Made by a program: the position numbers and the translations under genes. A stretch of 34,764 nucleotides of DNA from Aphodosoma sp045631465. GTDB taxonomy: Bacteria; Bacteroidota; Bacteroidia; Bacteroidales; Paludibacteraceae. The stretch covers positions 1-34,764 of the forward strand of contig JAZQUV010000041.1 of assembly GCA_045631465.1 (NCBI GenBank), in the 5' to 3' direction. Under the pieces are notes generated by a model that was given only the letters and a program-made list of their open reading frames with translations, made no database searches and was not told the DNA's origin. Positions 25,042 to 32,933 of the stretch are shown in pieces; position 1 is the first letter of the stretch, and each line of letters opens with the position of its first letter.

Positions 25042-25331
25042 GCGTTTACTTACGCTTAGTTTTGACGGTTAGAAATCTGGACAATTTCAAATCTTGTCAA
25101 AGACGAAGGCAGCGGTGAATGCCCCGTAGGTGTGTATTTATGCATGCCTACGTTATGCTTGTATAGCCATTGGTGTGCTTTTTGCACTGCTAATGGTAGA
25201 TTATGAGTATAGCGTAGTGTAATATATACATATCCAGCGTGGGCTTTTGACGTTGCTCGTTTCGACAAGATGGGCAGTCCAGAGCCTCTAACCGTGAAGC
25301 GAGCAACAGTTCAGGGCTTCACGCTTTTTTT
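25042..25331 (+). ncRNA. Candidate structured RNA or leader ending in an intrinsic terminator
   Basis: This stretch has no credible gene but a dense set of complementary segments: GACAA/TTGTC (25080-25098), GGCA/TGCC, CGTAGGTGTG/CATGCCTACG with two wobble pairs (25125-25152), CCATT...GTGC-TTTTT-GCAC...AATGG (25167-25196), and a terminator CGTGAAGC/GCTTCACG followed by seven T (25293-25331). GTTGCTCG (25252-25259) is complementary to CGAGCAAC (25300-25307) in the terminator loop, sharing one base with the stem, so a pseudoknot or alternative fold is possible. A TAGTTTTG at 25057-25064 fits the -7 consensus; otherwise the promoter at 24857-24886 reads into it. It is either a stand-alone RNA or an attenuator of the restriction-modification operon starting 80 bases later. 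The family is not identified. Confidence 0.5.
25293..25331 (+). terminator. Intrinsic terminator upstream of the PLD-helicase gene
   Basis: An 8-base stem (CGTGAAGC and GCTTCACG) with a 15-base loop, then C and seven T. It sits 81 bases before the helicase ATG, in the position of an attenuator or the 3' end of an independent RNA. Confidence 0.75.
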
Positions 25332-25411
25332 ATGTCTAAACCTTAATTCATTACTAACACATTAGTGGTTACTCGAAGTCCTTGACCACTGAGCTCAATT
25401 TATGTGTTGTA

Positions 25412-28400
25412 ATGAGTTCAAAATTCTTTAATAACGAGCCAAGTAATACACTTTTTGATAAACTTAAAGGTATTGCATCCTCTATGGCTACATTCGACAG
25501 ATTTCTAGCTGTCGTAGGTTTTTTCCGTTCATCAGGTTATTTTAAACTCCGTAAGGAGTTAGGGGATATTTCTGAAATAAAAATATTGGTGGGTATCAAT
25601 ATTGATGATATTTTCAGAAAGCACAACAAGGCTATTTTGATGTTTGCCGACCCCGAAAAAGCAAAAGAGATATATCATGGTGGCTTTAAAGATGATATAA
25701 TCAATGCAAAATATTCGGCAGAGGTCGAAGAGGGTATTTTGCAAATGTGTGATGATTTAATGTCGGGTCGTTTGCAGATGCGTATTCATGCCACTAAGAG
25801 TCTGCATGCCAAATTTTATTTGTGTTTGCCTCAAGAGCATACCGAAAATAGCGATGGTTGGGTTATTATGGGCTCTTCTAATATATCCGATGCCGGACTT
25901 GGAACAAAACAAGCCCCTCAATACGAACTTAATGTGGCGATGAAAGATTATGATGATGTAAAATATTGTTCTGATGAGTTTTGGAAATTATGGAACGAAG
26001 CTGTAGTGTTGACCGCTGACGATATTGCTGAGTTTAAGAATAAAACATATTTAGGTTATCAACCAACGCCATACGAATTGTATATCAAAGTGCTGATTGA
26101 TACATTTGGCGACCAAGTAGAAGATGATTTTACTATACAATTGCCAGAGAAAGTAAAAGAATATAAGTATCAGATTGATGCAGTCATACAAGGTTATCAG
26201 ATATTGATGAAACATAACGGATTGTTTCTTGCCGATGTTGTTGGTTTGGGTAAAACTATGATTGCTACTATGATTGCTAAAAGATTTATAGAGGCAAATG
26301 GTAAAAATACAAGTGTATTGGTAGTTTATCCGCCTGCGCTTGAAGATAACTGGAAAAATACGTTCAAGTTGTTTAGTATATACAAAAAGGCTCAATTTAT
26401 TACGAATGGTAGTTTGTCAAAGATACTTGAAGGTCGCGACCAATATAAGAGTAAAGAAGAGTTTGATTTGATAATTGTCGATGAGGCTCATGGTTTTCGT
26501 AGTGATAGTTCAGGTAAATATGATGAATTGCAGAAAATATGTAAATCGGCATGTGTCAATCGTGGTTTATTGAATAGTGTTCAGAAAAAGGTTATGCTTC
26601 TTTCGGCAACACCATTGAATAATACTCCCGAAGATTTACAAAATCAATTGTTGTTATTCCAAAATAGTCAGAGTTGTACAATTGATGGTATTCCTAATCT
26701 CAGAGCATTCTTCTCGCCTTTGGTTCAAGCCTATAAAAAACTGATGCACGAGCGTGACAAACGTGATGTTACTACCGATGTAGATAAAATCTATAATCGA
26801 ATACGCACAGATATAATTGACAAAGTAACAGTTCGTCGTACTCGTAATAATATCTTAAATGACCCAGATTATAGAGCAGATATCAGTGCTCAAGGTTTAA
26901 TTTTTCCAAATATTTTGCCACCCGATGATTTGACTTATCAGATGGATTCTGTTACGAGTTCGTTGTTTTATGAAACATTGAAACAATTGACCGATGGTAA
27001 ATCAGATAAAAATCCTACAGGTGAAGGTCTCGATTATGCTCGTTATCGTGCAGTTGAGTTTTTGAAGCCAGAATATAGGGGAAAATATAAACACGCAGTG
27101 CATATTGGTCAAACATTGGCTGGTATTTATCGTGTGCACATGGTTAAGCGGTTGGAGAGTAGTTTTTATGCCTTTAAACGCTCTCTTGCAACCTTATTGC
27201 GTATTACCGATGATATGATAAAGATGTTTGCCGAAAACAAAGTCATCATAGCTCCTGACTTGAATGTTAAAGAGTTGCAAGCTAAAAATATGGAGCTTGA
27301 CCAAATTATCGAATATGCAATAGAAAAAGGTTATTTAAAGGAAGATATAGTTTATTCTGCCGATGCTTTCGATGATAAATTTCTCGATATGTTGAAGCGA
27401 GATAGAGTTATTTTAGAGCAATTGAATAAAGATTGGAAGACTATAGTCGATGACCCTAAATTCAATCTTTTCCGTGATAAATTGAGTAATCAGTTTTTCG
27501 ATAAAACTATAAATCCATCAGGTAAATTGGTATTGTTTTCCGAAAGTGTTGATACTCTTAATTATTTGTATGATAGATTGACTAAAGAGATTGGACGTAC
27601 AGATGTGCTATTGGTTACTGCGGCTAATCGTAAACGAGTAGGGGATACAATTAAAAAGAATTTCGATGCCAATCATGATGTTTTGGAGGATAATTACAAT
27701 ATCATTATAACTTCAGATGTTTTGGCTGAAGGTGTCAACCTTCATCGTTCAAACGTAATTGTTAATTACGATTCGCCATGGAATGCCACTCGTCTGATGC
27801 AACGTATAGGTCGTGTAAATCGTATAGGTTCTGTTGCGCCAAATATCTATAATTACATGTTTTATCCATCTCAACAAGGCGATAAAGAGATAAAATTGTA
27901 TAAAAATGCTCTTGTAAAGTTACAAGGTTTTCATTCTGCATTTGGCGAAGATGCCCAAATCTATTCAAAAGAAGAGATTGTCAAACAGTTTCAAATGTTT
28001 GATTCAAATGTAAAAGATAATATAGACAAGAAAATAGAATTATTGCGCGAAGTGCGTAATCTCTATAATACCGACCGCAAACTCTATCACAAAATCAAGT
28101 CGTTACCGATGAAAAGTCGTGTAATGCGCAATACAGGTAAGCATTCTGGCAAGACTATAGTTTTTATGTCTTCAAACGTAAAAACAGAATTTTATTTAGT
28201 GTCGTCCGATGGAGCAAAAGTAATTGATTTCCTTGAGGCTGTAGAATATCTAAAAGCTAAACCAGAGGAAAAGCCAGCTCCATTTGTCAATGAAGAATCG
28301 CACTATAATCATGTCAATTCGGCTTTAACTAAATTTGTTACCGAATATGTACAAGCTGCCGATACTACATCTATAAATCTAATCCGCAAAGACCTCGATA

Positions 28401-28711
28401 AAACTTCTCTTGAGGCAAATAAATTCCTAAGAGATATAAAGCAATTAACCGTTGATAGCCAATTGAAATTGCAATGCGATGTATTGACACGATATATCAA
28501 CGAGGGTATGTATGCCCAATTGCCTCGTGTGTTGAAAACTTTGTCGCGTGAATATGCAGGCAATCGAGAGCGTATTAGGCAAGATGAATATAAATTGCAA
28601 GTGCGTATCAACGAATTGGTAGAGGAGTATCAAACAATGAACTACGACCAACGCCACGATGCACAAGATATGTCAAATCCTCAAATCATTATTTCTGAAA
28701 GTTTTGTATAA
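25412..28711 (+). CDS. PLD-nuclease/SNF2-type helicase fusion, restriction component
   Basis: A 1099-residue protein. The N-terminal domain (about 1-190) is a phospholipase-D-like nuclease module with HAKFYL (His132, Lys134) and GSSNIS (154-159); one such motif is present, so a dimer would be needed for a full active site. The rest is a superfamily 2 helicase/translocase: Walker A GLGKT (278-282), DEAH (357-360), LLSATPLNNT (about 397-406), then the second lobe with TSDVLAEGVNLH and QRIGRVNRIGS. Such fusions are usually restriction subunits that translocate and cut DNA. The partner methyltransferase follows after 92 bases. The frame is open from a TTG at 25382, but the ATG at 25412 is favoured. 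The structured region and terminator lie upstream. Confidence 0.85.
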   Translation: MSSKFFNNEPSNTLFDKLKGIASSMATFDRFLAVVGFFRSSGYFKLRKELGDISEIKILVGINIDDIFRKHNKAILMFADPEKAKEIYHGGFKDDIINAKYSAEVEEGILQMCDDLMSGRLQMRIHATKSLHAKFYLCLPQEHTENSDGWVIMGSSNISDAGLGTKQAPQYELNVAMKDYDDVKYCSDEFWKLWNEAVVLTADDIAEFKNKTYLGYQPTPYELYIKVLIDTFGDQVEDDFTIQLPEKVKEYKYQIDAVIQGYQILMKHNGLFLADVVGLGKTMIATMIAKRFIEANGKNTSVLVVYPPALEDNWKNTFKLFSIYKKAQFITNGSLSKILEGRDQYKSKEEFDLIIVDEAHGFRSDSSGKYDELQKICKSACVNRGLLNSVQKKVMLLSATPLNNTPEDLQNQLLLFQNSQSCTIDGIPNLRAFFSPLVQAYKKLMHERDKRDVTTDVDKIYNRIRTDIIDKVTVRRTRNNILNDPDYRADISAQGLIFPNILPPDDLTYQMDSVTSSLFYETLKQLTDGKSDKNPTGEGLDYARYRAVEFLKPEYRGKYKHAVHIGQTLAGIYRVHMVKRLESSFYAFKRSLATLLRITDDMIKMFAENKVIIAPDLNVKELQAKNMELDQIIEYAIEKGYLKEDIVYSADAFDDKFLDMLKRDRVILEQLNKDWKTIVDDPKFNLFRDKLSNQFFDKTINPSGKLVLFSESVDTLNYLYDRLTKEIGRTDVLLVTAANRKRVGDTIKKNFDANHDVLEDNYNIIITSDVLAEGVNLHRSNVIVNYDSPWNATRLMQRIGRVNRIGSVAPNIYNYMFYPSQQGDKEIKLYKNALVKLQGFHSAFGEDAQIYSKEEIVKQFQMFDSNVKDNIDKKIELLREVRNLYNTDRKLYHKIKSLPMKSRVMRNTGKHSGKTIVFMSSNVKTEFYLVSSDGAKVIDFLEAVEYLKAKPEEKPAPFVNEESHYNHVNSALTKFVTEYVQAADTTSINLIRKDLDKTSLEANKFLRDIKQLTVDSQLKLQCDVLTRYINEGMYAQLPRVLKTLSREYAGNRERIRQDEYKLQVRINELVEEYQTMNYDQRHDAQDMSNPQIIISESFV

Positions 28712-28803
28712 GAGAGAACAGAAACAAAGTTTACTTTGATTATGCCGAGTGAGATAAACTTCAATGAAATTAAAGTTTCGTATAACCTTAAATTATTAAT
28801 ATT

Positions 28804-30393
28804 ATGAAAGCAACATATACTGACGAACAATTGCGTTCTTTGTTTCAATCATCGTTCAATATAAATGTATGGTGTAAATTTTTATATGATTTTTTTGAGG
28901 CAAGAGAAATAAAGGCTACGCCTGAAAAGATAGATACAGATTCAACGAATGCTGATGATGGTTATTATTTGGGCAATCTTGATAATGATGGTTTCTGTAT
29001 AGGAATGTTTTACTACGAAATCAAGCATGGTTCAGTGGCAAATCGTCGAGTAGGATTGCGTAATCTTGTACGTTCGTTTATCAATCCTCGTTGGGGCGAA
29101 TTTGATGCAGCATTAGTAGTTTTCAATAGTGGCGACCATTGGCGTTTGTCGTTTATTTGTGATATTAAAGGCGAATCCACTTCACCTAAACGTTACACAT
29201 ACGTGTTCGGCAGTAAAGAATTACTTTATAAAACACCAATCGAACGTTTCAAGTTTTTACAGCAAAAAGGTATATCGTTTGAGACAATGAAAAAAGCCTT
29301 TTCTGTTGAGGCATTATCTGATGAATTCTTTGATAAATATCGTGAGCAGTATGCCAATTTTGTTCAGTATGTAACAGGTAAACGTGTAGTTAAAGTTGGT
29401 GGAAAATGGGAAGAGCGTAAGATGAGTGAGCCAGACGTGGCGTTGATGTCGGCATTTGGTCATGACGATAAAAAAGTACGTGATTACATTAAAAAGATGA
29501 TGGGACGTATAACGTTTCTTCATTTCCTTCAACGTAAAAGATGGCTATGTGGCGATTTGAATTATATGCAAAATCTTTATGAGCGTTCGAAGGATAAAGA
29601 CAACTATTTAGATGCAGTGCTCGAACCATTGTTCTTTGGCATACTTAATACAAAACCACTCGAACGACATGATTTGTTTGTTTCTTTGGGTTGGGATTTA
29701 GCGTTGCTTGAAGAGTGGAAAGATATTCCATATCTCAATGGTGGATTGTTTGAGCGTGACGAAGAAGATGAGCCAGATAGTGTATTCCCAGCAAAATATT
29801 TTTCTCAACTATTTCAATTCTTTAGTGAGTATAATTTTACTATAGACGAGAACGACCCAAATGATGCAGAAGTAGGTGTTGACCCAGAGATGTTGGGTAA
29901 GATATTCGAGAATTTGCTCGAAGATAACAAAGATAAAGGAGCGTTCTATACGCCTAAGGAGATAGTTCGCTATATGTGTCAGGAATCGTTGATAGCATAT
30001 CTCGAAACTAATACCTCAATAGCGGTAGATAAATTGCGTAATTTTGTATTATTGCCCGAAGAGAGTGTTGCAGATATACCTCAACAAAAACGATCAAAAT
30101 TGATTGAGGCATTGTTGAATGTAAAAATTTGCGACCCAGCTATTGGTTCGGGGGCATTTCCAATGGGATTATTAAACGAACTCTTGCGTTGTCGCGAAGC
30201 ACTATCCTCAGAGCATTACGATAGGGCAGAACTAAAGAAAAGTATTATACAGAATAATATCTATGGAGTAGATATTGAAAAAGGAGCTGTTGATATAGCA
30301 CGACTACGTTTTTGGCTCTCTATTGTGGTAGATGAAGACACACATCGCCACTTCCTAACCTTGATTATAAAATTATGCAAGGTAATTCATTGA
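28804..30393 (+). CDS. Eco57I-type adenine-specific DNA methyltransferase, N-terminal part (split by frameshift)
   Basis: The first 529 codons of a methyltransferase that should be about 1,108 residues. The N-terminal half contains YEIKHGSVANRR and FDAALVVFNSGDHWRLSF, resembling N-terminal regions of type IIG-like enzymes; no clear PD-(D/E)XK nuclease centre is identified. The catalytic domain starts with GKIFENLL...KGAFYTPKEIVRYM, then the SAM-binding motif I DPAIGSGAFP (from residue 444) and NIYGVDIEKGAVDIARLRFWLS. After residue ~515 the frame is wrong: the last 14 codons (HFLTLIIKLCKVIH) are out of frame, while the next frame from base 30348 reads PLPNLDYKIMQGNSLIES, the expected continuation. 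The protein lacks the catalytic NPPY, so alone it cannot methylate. Confidence 0.82.
   Translation: MKATYTDEQLRSLFQSSFNINVWCKFLYDFFEAREIKATPEKIDTDSTNADDGYYLGNLDNDGFCIGMFYYEIKHGSVANRRVGLRNLVRSFINPRWGEFDAALVVFNSGDHWRLSFICDIKGESTSPKRYTYVFGSKELLYKTPIERFKFLQQKGISFETMKKAFSVEALSDEFFDKYREQYANFVQYVTGKRVVKVGGKWEERKMSEPDVALMSAFGHDDKKVRDYIKKMMGRITFLHFLQRKRWLCGDLNYMQNLYERSKDKDNYLDAVLEPLFFGILNTKPLERHDLFVSLGWDLALLEEWKDIPYLNGGLFERDEEDEPDSVFPAKYFSQLFQFFSEYNFTIDENDPNDAEVGVDPEMLGKIFENLLEDNKDKGAFYTPKEIVRYMCQESLIAYLETNTSIAVDKLRNFVLLPEESVADIPQQKRSKLIEALLNVKICDPAIGSGAFPMGLLNELLRCREALSSEHYDRAELKKSIIQNNIYGVDIEKGAVDIARLRFWLSIVVDEDTHRHFLTLIIKLCKVIH
30346..30350 (+). other. Minus-one frameshift site in the methyltransferase
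   Basis: The codons CGC (30346) and CCA (30348) share the C at 30348. Adding one C to the CC run here would restore a single frame from 28804 to 32129. No slippery heptamer is present, so a one-base deletion, phase switching in a short C run or a sequencing error are all more likely than programmed frameshifting. Confidence 0.8.
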
Positions 30394-32129
30394 TTGAGAG
30401 TTTTGAGGGGATTGATTTGAGCAATTTGGTTAAAAAGCAAATACCAAATAAAAATGTAGATGCTATTCAAACCTCAATTTTAGATGAAGAAATAGATATA
30501 CATCAAAACCGATTATCATTATTATTGTCTGAATATTTCACCTGTTGTGACCATGACAGAAAAGTAGATTTACAAAGTCAAATATCAAAATCCATCAATG
30601 CCCAATTAGATGCTAATAAAATCAATAGTGTTACACTATCTAAACTTAAAACGATAAACATAGCAGCAAATAATCAATTCTTCTTATGGCACACATGGTT
30701 TGCTGATGTTTTTGAAAAAGGAGGTTTTGATATTGTAATTGGTAATCCGCCGTATATTGGATCAAAAGGTAATGAGGATATATTTCATGCTGTTTTATCT
30801 TCTCCACTTGGAGTTAAATATGCTGAAAGATGGATGGATTATTTTTATTATTTTTTTCATCAAGGATTGGAAATGATATGTGAAAAAGCAATAATTTGCC
30901 TTATTACAACAAATTATTACTACACAGCAACAGGAGGAAGTAAACTAAGAAAGCATATGGCGAGTAATACAATTGAACGAATAGTTGATTTTGGAGAGAT
31001 AAAACTATTTGAATCTGCAATGGGACAACACAATGCTATTACAATGATAAGAAAAGGATGTTATCCGCGAAATGCTAATATTATTGAAATTGTTTCAAAA
31101 GGATATAAATCAAATGATGAGCTTGCAAAAATATTTTATCAAAAACAAGATGATGCAGTTTATTATAAGGTGTCTCAAGAACAATTATTTTCAGGATTGG
31201 ATAAGCAAATTGTTCTTACAGGACAGAATTCATCATCGTTAAATATTATAGACAAAATAAGAGGTGGAAATTTACCATTATCGTACTATGCATTTGTTAC
31301 AATGGGAGTTGTAACTCTTTCTGATACAGTTAGTAATAAACATTTGAAAGAGTATGATTTACCTTTTGCAAAAAAAGGAGATGGAATATATGTATTATCA
31401 AAAGATGAGATTGCAAAAATGGAACTTGATTTAGAAAGTGAACTTTATTTAAAAGATTTTTATAAGAATTCTGATATAAAAAAATATTATACACCGCATA
31501 ATACAAATAAAAAGCTTATATATGTAAAAGATTCAGGAGTACCTATAGATCTTCCAAAGCCTCTTATGCGACATTTTGAAAAGTTTAAACCATTGATTGT
31601 AGGATTGAAAGAAAATTTCTTAAAAAATGAAATAGCGGCAAGTGTTGTTATGAAATGGTTTAGAAACGGAAATTATTTTGTATTGTTTACACCAAAAAAA
31701 GAAGAATATTTTATAGCAGAAAAGATTATAGCTCCTTATAGATCTTCTAGTAATATTTTTTCATATTCTAACGGGGCTTTTTTTGCTTCAAAAGATGTCG
31801 CATATATAATACCATTTAATTCTGAAAATGTAAAATACATATTGGGAATATTAAATTCTAATTTAGTTTTGTATTGGTTAAATTTGATGGGAAAAAAGAA
31901 AGGAGATATTTTAGAGTTATATGCAAAACCTTTGAATGATATACCAATTAGGGAAACATCATTCGTTTTAAAAAAGCAGTTAATAGATTTAGTAAATGAA
32001 ATTATTGAAGCTAAAAAATCATTAAATTTAAATACAGGTAGTTTAGAAAATCGAATAAATCGTATTGTATATGAAATATATGAATTAACTGATGCTGAAA
32101 TAAAAATTATCGAACAGAGTATTAATTGA
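30375..32129 (+). CDS. Eco57I-type adenine-specific DNA methyltransferase, C-terminal part
   Basis: The second part (584 codons from the ATG at 30375; in-frame homology extends up to 30348). It carries the catalytic motif IV in IVIGNPPYIGSKG (NPPY from residue 124), the N6-adenine/N4-cytosine signature, followed by motif-like VDFGEIKLFESA and a long C-terminal region (about 250-580) that should recognise the target sequence, ending in coiled-coil-like segments. From about base 30,600 the sequence becomes more A+T-rich, with AGA as the common arginine codon, unlike the first part where CGT dominates; this fits replacement of the target-recognition region by recombination. The intrinsic terminator at 32129-32156 begins at the last base of the stop codon. 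Confidence 0.82.
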   Translation: MQGNSLIESFEGIDLSNLVKKQIPNKNVDAIQTSILDEEIDIHQNRLSLLLSEYFTCCDHDRKVDLQSQISKSINAQLDANKINSVTLSKLKTINIAANNQFFLWHTWFADVFEKGGFDIVIGNPPYIGSKGNEDIFHAVLSSPLGVKYAERWMDYFYYFFHQGLEMICEKAIICLITTNYYYTATGGSKLRKHMASNTIERIVDFGEIKLFESAMGQHNAITMIRKGCYPRNANIIEIVSKGYKSNDELAKIFYQKQDDAVYYKVSQEQLFSGLDKQIVLTGQNSSSLNIIDKIRGGNLPLSYYAFVTMGVVTLSDTVSNKHLKEYDLPFAKKGDGIYVLSKDEIAKMELDLESELYLKDFYKNSDIKKYYTPHNTNKKLIYVKDSGVPIDLPKPLMRHFEKFKPLIVGLKENFLKNEIAASVVMKWFRNGNYFVLFTPKKEEYFIAEKIIAPYRSSSNIFSYSNGAFFASKDVAYIIPFNSENVKYILGILNSNLVLYWLNLMGKKKGDILELYAKPLNDIPIRETSFVLKKQLIDLVNEIIEAKKSLNLNTGSLENRINRIVYEIYELTDAEIKIIEQSIN

Positions 32130-32156
32130 AAAGATGTCATTTTGACATCTTTTTTT
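32129..32156 (+). terminator. Terminator of the restriction-modification operon
   Basis: An 11-base stem (AAAAGATGTCA and TGACATCTTTT) with loop TTT and a following T run, overlapping the last base of the methyltransferase stop codon. Confidence 0.85.
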
Positions 32157-32212
32157 GTGTTTTGTAAGAAATGTATGACAAAATGTATTGATAATTTGTT
32201 TGGTTCTTATTT

Positions 32213-32221
32213 TGCTATAAT
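32213..32221 (+). promoter_or_regulatory. Extended -10 promoter of Firmicutes/E. coli type
   Basis: TGCTATAAT matches the extended -10 consensus TGnTATAAT of ordinary sigma-70/sigma-A promoters rather than the Bacteroidota TAnnTTTG element. No well-spaced -35 is evident, which extended -10 promoters tolerate. Confidence 0.4.
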
Positions 32222-32274
32222 ATATGTGATATTTTTTTGTATAACAATAAATTAATATTATTTTAATTTAGTAT

Positions 32275-32284
32275 AAAGGAGGTG
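32275..32284 (+). promoter_or_regulatory. Strong Shine-Dalgarno sequence
   Basis: AAAGGAGGTG lies eight bases before the ATG at 32293. A near-perfect anti-16S match like this is unusual in Bacteroidota, whose genes rarely use one, and none of the other genes here has it. Confidence 0.75.
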
Positions 32285-32292
32285 TAAAAAAG

Positions 32293-32523
32293 ATGGCAGG
32301 AAAAAACATTCATGTGGTTCATAATGAAAAGTTAGATTTGTGGCAAGTTAAGCAAGAAAGAGCAGAACGTAGTTCTGGAAATTTTAATACGCAAAAAGAA
32401 GCATTTGAACGTGCTCGTGAAATAGCGATTAATAAAGGTCAAGAGGTTGCTATACATGGAAAGGATGGACATATTCGTGAAAAACATAGTTATGGCAAAG
32501 ACCCTTATCCACCCAAAGGTTAA
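32293..32523 (+). CDS. DUF2188 domain protein
   Basis: A 76-residue protein that matches the DUF2188 pattern over its whole length: IHVVHNEKLDLWQVKQE at the start, a helix with TQKEAFERAREIAINKGQ, the IHGKDGHIREKHSYG stretch and a short C-terminal tail ending DPYPPKG. The family folds as a small alpha/beta domain of unknown function and is common in Firmicutes and on mobile elements. The extended -10 promoter and the strong Shine-Dalgarno sequence differ from all other genes here and point to recent transfer from a Firmicutes-like donor. It lies 38 bases before the next small gene. Confidence 0.85.
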   Translation: MAGKNIHVVHNEKLDLWQVKQERAERSSGNFNTQKEAFERAREIAINKGQEVAIHGKDGHIREKHSYGKDPYPPKG

Positions 32524-32561
32524 GTTTTTATAAATATTAATGTATTAATTTATTAAAAAAT

Positions 32562-32879
32562 ATGAATAATTTTACCCAAAACCAATTTGTTTTCTTAGGT
32601 CAAAATCTCATTGTTAAGCAAGATGTAGGTTTAAAATTATCTATTAAAGAACTAGAAGAGTTAATAGAAACTCATAAATTAATTGCATGGATTGAAACAA
32701 ATGTATGTATTTTAGACTTGTGGGATAGAGATAACAAAAAGATTATGAATGTAGAATTTGAATCATTGTTAAATGCTTATGGAACCTTTGGTATTGAAAA
32801 TGATGGGTTATCTCTACTTATATTTTATTGTTTTGTTTTTGTAGATAATTTACCGACCAGAACTTTGGATGATTTATAA
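32562..32879 (+). CDS. Hypothetical protein
   Basis: A 105-residue acidic protein that I do not recognise. Visible features are two predicted strands near the N-terminus, a helix (LSIKELEELIETHKL), a Trp-containing segment (WIETNVCILDLWDRDNKK) and a hydrophobic stretch LLIFYCFVFV near residue 90. There is no signal peptide or catalytic motif. It follows the DUF2188 gene on the same strand after 38 bases and ends at a terminator shared with the convergent AbiGi-like gene. Confidence 0.6.
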   Translation: MNNFTQNQFVFLGQNLIVKQDVGLKLSIKELEELIETHKLIAWIETNVCILDLWDRDNKKIMNVEFESLLNAYGTFGIENDGLSLLIFYCFVFVDNLPTRTLDDL

Positions 32880-32900
32880 AATAGAGTGTAATTAAAATTA

Positions 32901-32926
32901 ATAGCCTGCGAAAATTCGCAGGCTAT
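32901..32926. terminator. Bidirectional hairpin between convergent genes
   Basis: An 11-12-base stem (ATAGCCTGCGA and TCGCAGGCTAT) with a tight A/T loop, placed 22 bases after the plus-strand gene and just past the end of the minus-strand AbiGi-like gene. Confidence 0.75.
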
Positions 32927-32933
32927 TGTTATA

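Noticed and set aside
25056..25268. 70-codon minus-strand frame over the structured region
   Set aside because: No recognisable domain, and its bases are involved in several stems of the RNA-like region. If similar sequence is conserved in other genomes it is more likely because of the RNA.
30346..30375. Programmed ribosomal frameshift in the methyltransferase
   Set aside because: No X-XXY-YYZ slippery heptamer or following strong hairpin was seen; mutation, C-run variation or sequencing error is simpler.
25412..32129. Canonical DISARM or BREX system
   Set aside because: No DUF1998 (DrmB), PglZ, BrxC or Lon-like genes are present; only a PLD-helicase and a methyltransferase are seen.
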